64,000 bases of DNA from Bacteroidetes bacterium UBA4414 (GTDB taxonomy: Bacteria; Bacteroidota; Bacteroidia; Chitinophagales; Chitinophagaceae). Position numbers and translations under genes: made by a program. The notes below the pieces were generated by a model. The model was not told the DNA's origin. It made no database searches and worked only from the letters and a program-made list of their open reading frames with translations. The DNA lies in contig DGQM01000013.1 of assembly GCA_002389765.1 (NCBI GenBank), positions 12,434-76,433 of the forward strand. The letters are read 5' to 3'. Of this stretch, positions 36,054 to 46,013 are shown one piece after another; positions within the stretch are counted from its first letter, which is position 1; each line of letters opens with the position of its first letter.

Positions 36054-37112
36054 ATGGCATCGACAAAAATACAGGAACTGCTGGGCGACCAGGCAGGTTT
36101 TTATCTGGACCACACTTGCAAAACCATCGACAAATCTGCACTGCACCTGCCTACGGGTAATGTTGTAGACGACGTATGGCAAATGTCTAACCGCAACATC
36201 CAAACCCTGAAAAGCATTCAGGCGCTGATGGGCAATGGCCGTCTTGCAAACACAGGTTATGTATCTATCCTTCCTGTAGATCAGGGTATCGAGCACAGCG
36301 CGGGTGCGTCTTTTGCTCCGAATCCTATTTATTTCGATCCTGAAAATATTGTGAAACTGGCTATGGAAGGTGGTTGCAACGCTGTTGCTTCTACTTATGG
36401 TGTACTTGGTTCAGTAGCTCGCAAATACGCTCACAAAATACCTTTCATCGTTAAAATCAACCACAACGAGTTCATCTCTTACCCTAACAAGTTCGATCAG
36501 ATTATGTTCGGTACCATCCGCGATGCGTGGAACATGGGTGCTACAGCGGTAGGTGCTACTATCTACTTTGGTAGCGACGAGAGCGCTCGCCAGATTGTAG
36601 AGGTTGCAAAAGCCTTTGAATATGCACACGAGCTGGGTATGGCTACAGTACTGTGGTGCTACCTGCGCAACAGCTCTTTCAAGAAAGATGGTGTTGACTA
36701 TCACACCGCTGCAGACCTTACTGCACAGGCAAACCACCTGGGTGTAACAATTCAGGCAGATATCATCAAGCAAAAACTGCCTGTTGGCAATGGTGGTTAC
36801 AATGCGCTTGCTTTCGGTAAAACACACAAAAAAGTTTACGACGAACTGACTACAGACCACCCAATCGATTTGTGCCGTTACCAAGTGGCTAACTGCTATA
36901 TGGGCCGCGCCGGTTTGATTAACTCTGGCGGTGAGTCTAAAGGTGCATCTGATATGGCAGAAGCTGTAATGACTGCGGTTGTTAACAAGCGTGCAGGTGG
37001 TATGGGCCTTATCAGTGGTCGTAAAGCATTCCAGAAGCCAATGAATGAAGGTGTTCAGTTGCTGAATACTATTCAGGACGTATATCTGGATAACAGCATA
37101 ACAATCGCTTAG
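36054..37112 (+). CDS. fbaB: Class I fructose-bisphosphate aldolase (FbaB/DhnA type)
   Basis: 352 residues, the normal length for FbaB. Splits fructose 1,6-bisphosphate into two triose phosphates (and the reverse in gluconeogenesis) using a Schiff-base lysine, in the cytoplasm. Family features: 'SILPVDQGIEHSAGASFAPN' near 72-91, 'GGCNAVASTYG', 'FIVKINHNEF' and 'ANCYMGRAGLINSGGESKG'. The exact Schiff-base lysine was not assigned by eye. Single-gene unit between its own -7 element and a terminator. Codon usage is biased toward a restricted set, as for a highly expressed enzyme. Confidence 0.95.
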   Translation: MASTKIQELLGDQAGFYLDHTCKTIDKSALHLPTGNVVDDVWQMSNRNIQTLKSIQALMGNGRLANTGYVSILPVDQGIEHSAGASFAPNPIYFDPENIVKLAMEGGCNAVASTYGVLGSVARKYAHKIPFIVKINHNEFISYPNKFDQIMFGTIRDAWNMGATAVGATIYFGSDESARQIVEVAKAFEYAHELGMATVLWCYLRNSSFKKDGVDYHTAADLTAQANHLGVTIQADIIKQKLPVGNGGYNALAFGKTHKKVYDELTTDHPIDLCRYQVANCYMGRAGLINSGGESKGASDMAEAVMTAVVNKRAGGMGLISGRKAFQKPMNEGVQLLNTIQDVYLDNSITIA

Positions 37113-37132
37113 TTTTTAATTTCTCATATATT

Positions 37133-37167
37133 AAAAAGCTGCATCTCAGATGCGGCTTTTTTTATTT
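37133..37167 (+). terminator. Terminator after fbaB
   Basis: Thirteen-bp stem with one G-T pair (37133-37145 with 37149-37161) and a long T run. Confidence 0.9.
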
Positions 37168-37382
37168 CATGTATATGGTTGATTTTCAGTATAAACTTTT
37201 GGTTAAAACAGTTGAATTGTGAATAAAAAGCTATATACATGTCTTTATAGTTCTAAAAAAATTATGTAATTTTAAAAGGGTTAGTTAAAGTATAATATCC
37301 AAATAATAATCGGCAGATATTAATTGTACATACATTAATGCCAATTATAACCAATTTGTAATTTTTTTGAAAACTATAGTCT

Positions 37383-39014
37383 ATGATATCTATTTACAAA
37401 CATGCACTAAGAATGGCTGTTGCGTTGGTATGCGTACTGTCTTTCAATAATGCTCAAGCACAAACGTATTGCAATCCCAGTTTTTCATTTGGTTGTTCAT
37501 CCAGCGACTATATCCAGTCCTTCTCAACAACCGGTGGTATCAACAATATCAGCAATCTCAATACGGGTTGTGCTGTTTCCTCTGGTATCAGTAGTTACAT
37601 GAGTATGAAAGTTACTGCCAATCCTGGGCAGTCAATCAACTATTCTGCAACAAATACCCCTAGCTTTGGTGAATACTACACAATATTTGTAGACTGGAAT
37701 CAGAACGGTGTATTGAATGATGCAGGTGAACAAATGACTACGTTCGCGTATATTGGTGGTGGTGGTGTGTTTTCAGGTAGCTTTACAGTACCGTTAACAG
37801 CTACACCAGGTACTACGCGTATGCGTGTTATGTGCGTGTATGCTACATCATCTTTTACACCATGCGGCTCTTATTCTTTTGGTGAGATAGAAGACTATTC
37901 TTTCGAGGTTATGAGCCCTTGTCCTACAAAACCTACCGCACTATTGCCAACAGGTATCAGTTCTATGGCTGCTACGCTCAACTGGACTCCTGTAGCAGGT
38001 GCGCTGAAATATGACTATGTGGTTGATACTATAACTGCAGGTGGTGTTTGGTTGCCTATAACATCTACTACTGCTACTACAGCTACCGTTTCTGGTTTGC
38101 TGCCGGGTACTTCGCACTATATGCGTGTAAGGAGTTATTGCGCAGCAACATCATTCTCTCAATGGGATACGATACGCTTCACTACACTGCCTCCATGCAA
38201 AGTGCCTAAAGGCTTTGTTGCAAGTAATGTAGATTCAAACTCTGCAGACATACAGTGGGATACTGTTACTAACATGGTACAATGGCAGTATGTAGTTGAT
38301 ACCAATCGCAATGCTCCGCTGCTTAATAATCCGGGTATAAAAAATACAACTACAAGATTCCAGCATATAACAGGGCTGAAGGAAGGGCGCTGGCAATACG
38401 TTCACATTCGTGTAAAATGTGTGATGAATGATAGCTCTGCATGGTCTTTAGACTCTTTCTACACGCCAACACCATGTCGCAAACCACAACTTTCAATATC
38501 TAATTTGTACGCAAACAGCGCGGTAACTGCTTGGCCTACTGTTAATACAGCTTATGAATATGAGTATTTCCTTGGTACATCTACAACACCACCTTCACTT
38601 GGTACACCAATCAAGTTCCCGTATTTGCAAGTAAATGCGTTACAGCCTAAAACAACTTACGATCTGTTTGTACGTTGTAAGTGCCGCGACAATAATGTTT
38701 ATTCAGTGTCAGATTGGGGTATTCTTGAATTCGTTACCAATCCACCAACTGGCATCAGTAATCTGAACAATAGTACGGTGACTGTTAACTTATATCCTAA
38801 TCCTGCAAAAGATATACTGAATGTTGAACTCTCAGGTTCATTCAGCACCAAAGCTGCATTATATATTACAGATGTAGCCGGAAAAGTAATGAAAGTGGTT
38901 AATGTAACAGACAATAAAACAACTGTTGATGTGAAAACATTGACTAACGGTGTTTACTTCGTTAAGTTTGTTGATGGAGATAATACTAACATCATGCGTT
39001 TTACTAAAATGTAA
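37383..39014 (+). CDS. GEVED/FN3 surface protein with T9SS type A sorting domain
   Basis: 543 residues. Signal peptide ends 'AQAQ'. A GEVED domain (about 45-178) contains the family's 'FVDWNQNGVLNDAGE' and 'FGEIEDYSFEV' motifs. Three fibronectin-III-like modules follow (about 183-270, 275-370, 375-462), each opening with 'PCP/PCK/PCRKP' and holding Ala/Val-x-W strands. The last 75 residues are a T9SS type A sorting domain ('NLYPNPAKDILNVELSG' to 'MRFTKM'). Parts of the second FN3 module are almost identical to the protein at 39259. Surface exposed; ligand unknown. Confidence 0.92.
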   Translation: MISIYKHALRMAVALVCVLSFNNAQAQTYCNPSFSFGCSSSDYIQSFSTTGGINNISNLNTGCAVSSGISSYMSMKVTANPGQSINYSATNTPSFGEYYTIFVDWNQNGVLNDAGEQMTTFAYIGGGGVFSGSFTVPLTATPGTTRMRVMCVYATSSFTPCGSYSFGEIEDYSFEVMSPCPTKPTALLPTGISSMAATLNWTPVAGALKYDYVVDTITAGGVWLPITSTTATTATVSGLLPGTSHYMRVRSYCAATSFSQWDTIRFTTLPPCKVPKGFVASNVDSNSADIQWDTVTNMVQWQYVVDTNRNAPLLNNPGIKNTTTRFQHITGLKEGRWQYVHIRVKCVMNDSSAWSLDSFYTPTPCRKPQLSISNLYANSAVTAWPTVNTAYEYEYFLGTSTTPPSLGTPIKFPYLQVNALQPKTTYDLFVRCKCRDNNVYSVSDWGILEFVTNPPTGISNLNNSTVTVNLYPNPAKDILNVELSGSFSTKAALYITDVAGKVMKVVNVTDNKTTVDVKTLTNGVYFVKFVDGDNTNIMRFTKM

Positions 39015-39036
39015 GCATATTTAGTTTTCGAAAATG

Positions 39037-39067
39037 AAAGCCGCTACAAAATGTAGCGGCTTTTTTT
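39037..39067 (+). terminator. Terminator after the first FN3 gene
   Basis: Twelve-bp stem (39037-39048 with 39052-39063) around a three-base loop, ending in a T run. Confidence 0.9.
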
Positions 39068-39258
39068 ATTTGTACAATGCAGAAACGTTTATTCCCGATT
39101 ATTGCGTAATCGATTGATAACCAATCAGACAAAAAATATCACATTAAAATGGAATTAAAATATGGTAAATACTACTATCATTTTTTAACATTTTAATGTC
39201 ATATGTATATATATTAGTAAGTAGTAATAGTTTTATAACAATTTAGAAACTGTAATTG

Positions 39259-40941
39259 ATGAACAAACATCTATCAAAATTAGTATTAGTGCTGCTGTGC
39301 CTGTTGGCAAATGTCGTGAATGCGCAGACATATATCAGAACTGCTACTGGTGCTAACAACTATTTCCCTTTAGGTACTGGTTCATTAGCTTCCACGAACA
39401 ACAGGGTTCAGTATTTGTATTATCCGTCAGATTTTACGCCTACAGTGCCTATGGGCGTTATTACAAAGGTTTATTTCAAGGCTGGTAATACTACAACGTA
39501 TACCTACAATGATATGACGCTGCAGATAGGTACAACTACATTGACAGCTATGCCAACAACTGCTACACCTTGGGTGTCGGGGTTGAGTACTGCGTACTAT
39601 GCTAGTAGCAGAACTATTACTGCAGTATCAGGAAACTGGTTTGAGTTTACACTCACATCTCCTTTCTTTTGGGATGGCACATCTAATATCATTGTTGATA
39701 TTTATTCTGCAAGCAATGGTACAATTATTCTTGAGCAAGGCAGTTTAGGCGGAAACAGACGTATGTGGGGTACTTATAATGCCGCAACATCTACAAGTGG
39801 TGGTACGGGTAGTGCTTCATTGGCGTTAGATATCATTCCCGGCTCTCCATGTACTAAAACAACAGCACTGGCTGCTACAAATATAGCATCAACAAGGGCT
39901 ACCGTAAACTGGACGCCCGTTCCTGGTTCTTTCAAATACGAATATGTGATAGATACCACAACGCCTGGTATGGCCATTACGCCAATTACAGCTACTACAG
40001 CTACAAGTGCGTTAGTAACAGGTTTGTATCCTAACAAAACACACTATCTGCGTGTGCGCAACTATTGCAGTGCTATCAGCTATTCTATGTGGGATACTAT
40101 CGCATTCACTACACTGCCTCCGTGCAAAGTTCCTTATGGTTTTGTAGTATCAAACGTAGACAGCAATTCCGGATACATTCAGTGGACACAAGACCCTAAT
40201 GTTACAGGGTATGATATATTGGTAGATACTTTCAGAAACGCGCCATTATCTACAAACCCGAACATTACTACTCAAACAACCAACTCTAAAGCATTAACCG
40301 GGCTTAAAGAGGGTAGATGGCAGTATGTACATATCCGCGCAAAATGCGTGCAGAACGACTCTTCGGCATGGTCATTAGACTCTTTCTATACACCAACCCC
40401 TTGTCGTAAGCCTGTACCGTCGCTTACTTACGTAAATGCTAACAATGCAATTGTGGCATGGTCTGCCGTGCCTACTGCCTATGCATATGAATACTATTTT
40501 GGTTCAGCATCGTCTATACCGGCAAATGGTACACCGCTAATTATGCCTACTCTGCAAATGCCTTATCTGCAACCTAAAACAGGTTATAGTGTACACGTGC
40601 GTTGTATGTGCTCTGACAATAGCATAAAAACAAGTTCAGGTTGGAGTTCTATAGACTTTACCACAACGCCTGCTTTGGGTATTGAAAATGCGAATGCTGG
40701 AGCTTCATTGCAGATAGATGCATATCCAAACCCTGTAAAAGATATATTGAACATAAAAGCAACAGGTTTGAAAGGCAGTGCCAATATCCAAATTACCGAT
40801 ATCAAAGGTAGGGTGATGAACAGTCTGATAATTGATGCGGAGCAAACATCGCTCAATGTAAGTCACTACGCTGCAGGTATCTACATATTGCAGTATACAG
40901 ACAACGACAAAGTACAAAATATCAAGTTTACAAAACAATAA
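39259..40941 (+). CDS. FN3 surface protein with T9SS type A sorting domain
   Basis: 560 residues from ATG 39259 (a TTG precedes it in frame). Signal peptide ends 'NVVNAQ'. Instead of GEVED it has another N-terminal domain of about 170 residues ('TYIRTATGANNYFPLGTG', 'PFFWDGTSNIIVDIYS'), a type seen in putative adhesins. Three FN3-like modules follow, the middle one sharing 'GLKEGRWQYVHIR.KC', 'NDSSAWSLDSFYTPTPCRKP' with 37383. C-terminal T9SS domain: 'DAYPNPVKDILNIKATG' to 'NIKFTKQ'. Domain shuffling with the previous gene is evident. Confidence 0.92.
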   Translation: MNKHLSKLVLVLLCLLANVVNAQTYIRTATGANNYFPLGTGSLASTNNRVQYLYYPSDFTPTVPMGVITKVYFKAGNTTTYTYNDMTLQIGTTTLTAMPTTATPWVSGLSTAYYASSRTITAVSGNWFEFTLTSPFFWDGTSNIIVDIYSASNGTIILEQGSLGGNRRMWGTYNAATSTSGGTGSASLALDIIPGSPCTKTTALAATNIASTRATVNWTPVPGSFKYEYVIDTTTPGMAITPITATTATSALVTGLYPNKTHYLRVRNYCSAISYSMWDTIAFTTLPPCKVPYGFVVSNVDSNSGYIQWTQDPNVTGYDILVDTFRNAPLSTNPNITTQTTNSKALTGLKEGRWQYVHIRAKCVQNDSSAWSLDSFYTPTPCRKPVPSLTYVNANNAIVAWSAVPTAYAYEYYFGSASSIPANGTPLIMPTLQMPYLQPKTGYSVHVRCMCSDNSIKTSSGWSSIDFTTTPALGIENANAGASLQIDAYPNPVKDILNIKATGLKGSANIQITDIKGRVMNSLIIDAEQTSLNVSHYAAGIYILQYTDNDKVQNIKFTKQ

Positions 40942-40962
40942 TCTCGGGTTCAATCTATTCAA

Positions 40963-40992
40963 AAAACAGCCGGCATTGTCCGGCTGTTTTTA
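40963..40992 (+). terminator. Terminator after the second FN3 gene
   Basis: Eleven-bp perfect stem (40963-40973 with 40980-40990), 6-base loop, T-rich end. Confidence 0.9.
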
Positions 40993-41212
40993 TTGCAGCA
41001 AACATTAAAATCGCATTAATTATTTGCTACAGCCAACGGTTGTGCAAACGCTTTCTGATTAATAATCGTCTATCTATCAGCAGTGTTTGTATTTGTATTA
41101 AAAATACATGCAGACCGATAGCTTTGAGAATTAACTTTTTTTTATTATCATTGCTATTAGTGCTAACTTTAAAGATTAAGTTTTTAAGATAAAATCCGCA
41201 AACGCAGATAGT

Positions 41213-42706
41213 ATGAATATTAAACTGTACCCGAAAATCAAAAAAGTATTTGCTGCAGCAAGCATGCTGTTATTATCGCAGGTAGCCGTTGCACAGTATT
41301 GTATACCTGTAGGGGGCTCTAATGGTAACTGTAAGGGTACTACTAGTCTTACAGGTATTCATATAACTGGAGTCAAGACTACAGGTGCTACTCAAAATAT
41401 CACCAATACTAATGCAACGTGTAACACATCAACAGGTTATACAGATTATACCAACACAGTTCCTGCTAATAAGTGTATTGCTAATGCAGGTGCTACCGTT
41501 AATTATACTGTAGATGTTTTTAATCATGGTCAAACATCTTACCCATACCGTATTTGTGTTTGGGTAGACTGGAATCAAAATGATACGTTTGAAAATACGC
41601 TTAATTCAACAAATCCAATGGGTGAGTTGATAATCGTAACAGACTTAGCATTTACAGCATATACAACGTCGAAGGCTGTTATGGTTCCTCTGGCTGCAAA
41701 GAATGGTTTAACACGTATGCGTGTACGTGCCGGTACACGTAATGGTCAAACTCCTCCTTTCCCGCCAACAAACTTCGATCCTTGTGCTGCACTCTCTTTC
41801 CAATGGGGTGAGGTAGAAGATTATGACTTTGAGGTTATAAACCCATGTTTGCCTCCTAAGTCTCAACCAATGACTAACCTGACGTACAACTCTGCTACAA
41901 TCAATTGGAAAGCGCATCCTACAGCAATGTTGTACGAGTATACAATCAGTACTACAAATACTCCACCAACATCATACGGCTATTGGTATACTAATAAAAC
42001 ATTTGTTGAACTGCCTGATACAGCTACAGTTAATGCTACTATCAAAAGCCTGGAATGTGATACTAAATACTACTACTGGGTACGCAGTATCTGCGATACA
42101 GTTGGTAAACAGTCATTAAACTGGGAATATTCTCCTTGGAGGTTAGACTCATTCACAACACCAAAATGTTGTTATACACCTAAAGTGACGCTGTCTTACA
42201 TCACAAGTACATCTGCAATTGCAAGCTGGAATCCGGTGCCAAGTGTAGTAGATTATGAATATGCAATGCGTTCTGATACTATGACTCCGATAAGGGGGAC
42301 TATTACAACTGCTACCAGTATATTCCTATCAGGATTAGCGCCTGGTACAGAATTGTACTTCTTCCTTCGTGCACGTTGTTCTCCAACACCGTACTCTCCG
42401 TGGGGCCTTGATTCATTCCTTACACAACCGGGTACAGGTATAACGCCTATAGGTGAGATAAAAGAATTCAAAATACAAGCATTCCCTAATCCTGTAAAAG
42501 ACAAAGTAACTCTGCGTGTTATGAAAGGACTGAAACAAGGTATGGGTAACGTTGAAATTTCTGATCTTGCAGGCCGTGTGATGAAGAATGAACAAATGGA
42601 AGGTGAAGTAAAAGAAATAGGTATAGAAAGCCTGCCAGCAGGCGTATACATACTGAAGTATACAGATGATAAACATACAAACGTCATCAAGCTAAATAAA
42701 GAATAA
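41213..42706 (+). CDS. GEVED/FN3 surface protein with T9SS type A sorting domain
   Basis: 497 residues. Signal peptide ends 'AVAQ'. The GEVED domain (about 50-212) shows 'CVWVDWNQNDTFENTLN' and 'WGEVEDYDFEVINPC'. Two FN3-like modules follow (about 215-320 and 322-405), then a T9SS type A sorting domain ('QAFPNPVKDKVTLRVMKG' to 'NVIKLNKE'). It belongs with the two preceding genes but its modules are less similar to theirs than theirs are to each other. Each of the three genes ends in its own terminator. Confidence 0.92.
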   Translation: MNIKLYPKIKKVFAAASMLLLSQVAVAQYCIPVGGSNGNCKGTTSLTGIHITGVKTTGATQNITNTNATCNTSTGYTDYTNTVPANKCIANAGATVNYTVDVFNHGQTSYPYRICVWVDWNQNDTFENTLNSTNPMGELIIVTDLAFTAYTTSKAVMVPLAAKNGLTRMRVRAGTRNGQTPPFPPTNFDPCAALSFQWGEVEDYDFEVINPCLPPKSQPMTNLTYNSATINWKAHPTAMLYEYTISTTNTPPTSYGYWYTNKTFVELPDTATVNATIKSLECDTKYYYWVRSICDTVGKQSLNWEYSPWRLDSFTTPKCCYTPKVTLSYITSTSAIASWNPVPSVVDYEYAMRSDTMTPIRGTITTATSIFLSGLAPGTELYFFLRARCSPTPYSPWGLDSFLTQPGTGITPIGEIKEFKIQAFPNPVKDKVTLRVMKGLKQGMGNVEISDLAGRVMKNEQMEGEVKEIGIESLPAGVYILKYTDDKHTNVIKLNKE

Positions 42707-42727
42707 TTTTCACACTTATTCATACTT

Positions 42728-42762
42728 AAAAGGGATGCTATTTAAAGCATCCCTTTTTTTGT
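42728..42762 (+). terminator. Terminator after the third FN3 gene
   Basis: Eleven-bp perfect stem (42728-42738 with 42745-42755), loop ATTTAA, T run. Confidence 0.92.
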
Positions 42763-42792
42763 GTAGCTAATTTGTGTAATACCGTAGACATA

Positions 42793-42824
42793 AAAAATCC
42801 CCTCAGTTATCTGAGGGGATTTTT
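42793..42824 (-). terminator. Terminator of metK
   Basis: Fourteen-bp perfect stem (42793-42806 with 42811-42824) around TTAT, 19 bases after the metK stop, with terminal T bases on the minus strand. Confidence 0.93.
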
Positions 42825-42843
42825 CTTATTTTAAGCTATAAGC

Positions 42844-44097
42844 TTATTTCAGTTTGAAGGCTTTTTTCACTTTCGCAACGTAGTCCAGTTTCTCCCAAGT
42901 AAAGAGTTCCACTTTTACGTTCTTAGTTTTGCCATCTGCAGACTTGAATGTTTTAGTAACTGTCTGCGATTCGCGGCCCATATGGCCATAAGCAGCACAC
43001 TCGCTATACATAGGCTGGCGCAGTTTCAGGCGCTGCTCTATGAAGTAAGGACGCATATCAAATACTTCCTCCACCAGTTTAGCTATCTGGCCATCATTCA
43101 TATTTACTTTTGCAGTACCGTAAGTGTTTACATAGATGCCCATTGGTTTTGCAACACCGATTGCGTATGATACTTGTACCAGTACTTCGTCGCAAACACC
43201 GGCAGCTACCAGGTTTTTAGCAATGTGGCGTGTAGCATATGCAGCAGAACGATCTACTTTACTAGGGTCTTTACCGCTGAAAGCACCACCACCGTGTGCA
43301 CCCTTACCACCGTAAGTATCTACGATGATTTTACGGCCTGTAAGACCAGTATCACCATGCGGACCACCTATTACAAACTTACCCGTAGGGTTGATGTGGT
43401 AGTTGATTTTGTTATTGAACAAAGATTTGTACTGAGGATACATCTTCATAACGCGAGGTATCAGTATGTTCAGTACATCTTTCTTGATTGTTTCCTGCAT
43501 TTTCTTCTCTTCAGCAAAATCATCGTGCTGTGTAGAGATAACGATTGTGTCGATGCGTACAGGCTTGTTATCGTCGCTATACTCAAGCGTTACCTGGCTT
43601 TTAGCATCAGGACGCAGGTATTTCATTTGTTTACCTTCGCGGCGGATGGCAGATAGTTCGCGCAGCAATGCATGAGCCATATCCAATGCCAATGGCATAT
43701 AGTTGGCAGTTTCATTTGTAGCATAGCCAAACATCATACCCTGGTCACCCGCGCCTTGGTCTTCTTTCTTCTTTTTATCTACACCTTGGTTGATGTCCGG
43801 AGATTGCTCGTGGATGGCAGAAAGCACACCGCAAGAGTTTGCCTCAAACATGTATTCGCTTTTTGTGTAGCCTATCTTGGTTATCACATCGCGAGCTATG
43901 CTTTGCGCATCTATGTATGTGTTACATTTCACTTCGCCCGCCAGTATTACCTGCCCTGTTGTTACCAGTGTTTCGCAGGCAATTTTAGAATTCGGATCCC
44001 ATGCAAGGAAGTTATCTACTAATGCGTCTGATATCTGATCCGCTACTTTATCCGGATGTCCTTCTGATACAGACTCTGAAGTGAATAAATAAGGCAT
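42844..44097 (-). CDS. metK: S-adenosylmethionine synthetase
   Basis: 417 residues. Makes SAM from methionine and ATP in the cytoplasm. Diagnostic motifs are complete: 'TSESVSEGHPDKVADQISDA' (6-25), 'GAGDQGMMFGYA', the P-loop-like 'GGAFSGKDPSKVDRS' and 'GGPHGDTGLTGRKIIVDTYG'. An Lys/Asp insertion ('VDKKKKEDQGAGDQ') is usual for the phylum. It follows glmS with a 62-base gap and is last before a strong terminator; whether it belongs to the 48274-44160 run is open. No SAM riboswitch is seen upstream. Confidence 0.97.
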   Translation of the reverse strand: MPYLFTSESVSEGHPDKVADQISDALVDNFLAWDPNSKIACETLVTTGQVILAGEVKCNTYIDAQSIARDVITKIGYTKSEYMFEANSCGVLSAIHEQSPDINQGVDKKKKEDQGAGDQGMMFGYATNETANYMPLALDMAHALLRELSAIRREGKQMKYLRPDAKSQVTLEYSDDNKPVRIDTIVISTQHDDFAEEKKMQETIKKDVLNILIPRVMKMYPQYKSLFNNKINYHINPTGKFVIGGPHGDTGLTGRKIIVDTYGGKGAHGGGAFSGKDPSKVDRSAAYATRHIAKNLVAAGVCDEVLVQVSYAIGVAKPMGIYVNTYGTAKVNMNDGQIAKLVEEVFDMRPYFIEQRLKLRQPMYSECAAYGHMGRESQTVTKTFKSADGKTKNVKVELFTWEKLDYVAKVKKAFKLK

Positions 44098-44159
44098 TTT
44101 ATGTTGTGTTTACTAATAATTATTTAATGGTTCGCAATATAGGCATTTGCATGCTTACA

Positions 44160-45998
44160 TTACTCAACTGTTACTGATTTTGCAAGGTTACGTGGTTGGT
44201 CTACGTTACAACCGCGCAAGATTGCTATGTGATATGCCAGCAATTGCAGCGGCACAATCGTTACCAATGGCGACAGTATTTCTTCTGTTTCAGGTACTTC
44301 GATGATGTGGTCTGCCAGTGCGCGTATCTGCGTATCGCCTTTGTTTACCACGGCAATGATTTTACCCTTACGTGCTTTTACCTCTTGTACGTTCGATACT
44401 ATTTTCTCGTACGCACTATGGTTAGTAGCCAGGAATACTACCGGCATTTCTTCGTCTATCAATGCGATAGGGCCGTGCTTCATTTCAGCAGCAGGGTAGC
44501 CCTCTGCGTGTATGTAAGATATTTCTTTCAGTTTCAGTGCGCCTTCCAGTGCTACCGGGAAGTTGTATCCACGGCCCAGATACAGGAAGTTGGTGGCATC
44601 TTTGTAGATAGCAGCCAGTTCTTTTATCTGTGCATCCAGCTTCAGCGTTTCTTCTATCTTCTTAGGTATGTTCTCCAGTTCGTACAATATCTCGCGCAGT
44701 TTAGATGTAGATACCGTGCCTTTTTGCTGTGCTATTTGCAGGGCAATCAGCGTCAGCATACATATCTGTGTAGAGAAGGCTTTGGTAGATGCCACACCTA
44801 TTTCAGGCCCTGCGTGTGTGTAAGAGCCTGCATGCGATGTACGTGCTATAGAAGAGCCAATCACATTGCAGATACCATATATCAGTGCTTGTCTTTCTTT
44901 AGCCAACTCTATTGCCGCCAAAGTATCGGCAGTTTCGCCCGATTGTGATATAGCAAGGATAACATCGCTCTCGTTGATTACCGGATTGCGGTAACGGAAT
45001 TCTGATGCGTATTCTACCTCTACAGGTACACGTGCCAGGTCTTCAATCAGATATTCACCTATCAGGCCACTATGCCATGATGTACCACAAGCAGTTACTA
45101 GGAAACGCTTAGCATTGTCTATACGATTGATGTATTCGCTCAGTCCGCCCAGTTTTATCCAGCCTTGTTGCGCATTCATACGACCTCGCAGGCTGTCTTC
45201 AATAGCTTTAGGCTGTTCGTATATCTCCTTCAGCATGAAGTGCTCAAAACCACCTTTTTCAATAGCTTCCAGGCTCATCTCCAACGTTTTGATAGCCGGA
45301 GATTTCTTGATATTGCCCAGTGTTTTGATGGTAAAGCTACCATCGCGGTTCACTACACCATACTCCTGATCGTCCAGATACACTACATTCTTAGTGTACT
45401 CGATGATAGGAGAGGCATCAGATGCGATGAAGAATTCATCATCGCCTACACCTATTACCAACGGGCTTCCTTTGCGGGCAGCTATCAGTTGGTTGGGGTT
45501 GTTTTTATCTATTACTACAATAGCGTATGCACCTACTACTTCGTTCAGCGCCACGCGTACTGCATCTTCCAGTGTGCTTTTATCCTGTTTCCATACTTCT
45601 TCTACCAGATTCACCAGCACTTCGGTATCAGTATCAGAATGGAAAGTATAACCGCGTTTTTGCAGCTCTTCTTTGATGGCTGCATAGTTCTCAATAATAC
45701 CATTGTGGATGATGGCAAGATTGCCCGATTGAGACAAATGCGGGTGCGCATTGCGATCGTTTGGCTCACCATGCGTAGCCCAACGCGTATGACCAATGCC
45801 TATTGTGGCATTCAGCTCTTTGCCATCGGTTACTTTTTCAAGTTCGCTTACCTTGCCTGCTTTTTTATATACAGTCAGGTCGCCATTCAGCAAAGCAATG
45901 CCGGCACTGTCATAGCCCCTGTATTCAAGGCGTTTCAGCCCTTTCAGTAAAATAGGGAAAGCCTCTTTAGTGCCTATATATCCAACAATACCACACAT
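44160..45998 (-). CDS. glmS: Glutamine-fructose-6-phosphate aminotransferase (isomerising)
   Basis: 612 residues. Produces glucosamine-6-phosphate from fructose-6-phosphate and glutamine, the entry step to UDP-GlcNAc for peptidoglycan and LPS. Catalytic Cys2 opens the N-terminal glutaminase domain ('MCGIVGYIG'); 'GHTRWATHGEPNDRNAHPH' and 'TDTEVLVNLVE' follow. Two SIS domains hold 'CGTSWHSGLIGEY' and 'SQSGETADTLAA', and the C-terminus is 'DQPRNLAKSVTVE'. It lies 15 bases after the DUF4270 gene. No glmS ribozyme is visible in that short gap. Confidence 0.97.
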   Translation of the reverse strand: MCGIVGYIGTKEAFPILLKGLKRLEYRGYDSAGIALLNGDLTVYKKAGKVSELEKVTDGKELNATIGIGHTRWATHGEPNDRNAHPHLSQSGNLAIIHNGIIENYAAIKEELQKRGYTFHSDTDTEVLVNLVEEVWKQDKSTLEDAVRVALNEVVGAYAIVVIDKNNPNQLIAARKGSPLVIGVGDDEFFIASDASPIIEYTKNVVYLDDQEYGVVNRDGSFTIKTLGNIKKSPAIKTLEMSLEAIEKGGFEHFMLKEIYEQPKAIEDSLRGRMNAQQGWIKLGGLSEYINRIDNAKRFLVTACGTSWHSGLIGEYLIEDLARVPVEVEYASEFRYRNPVINESDVILAISQSGETADTLAAIELAKERQALIYGICNVIGSSIARTSHAGSYTHAGPEIGVASTKAFSTQICMLTLIALQIAQQKGTVSTSKLREILYELENIPKKIEETLKLDAQIKELAAIYKDATNFLYLGRGYNFPVALEGALKLKEISYIHAEGYPAAEMKHGPIALIDEEMPVVFLATNHSAYEKIVSNVQEVKARKGKIIAVVNKGDTQIRALADHIIEVPETEEILSPLVTIVPLQLLAYHIAILRGCNVDQPRNLAKSVTVE

Positions 45999-46013
45999 AA
46001 GTAGTACAATGTT

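Noticed and set aside
44098..44159. Possible SAM-responsive element before metK
   Set aside because: The gap is only 62 bases and shows no stem set or conserved core of a SAM riboswitch.
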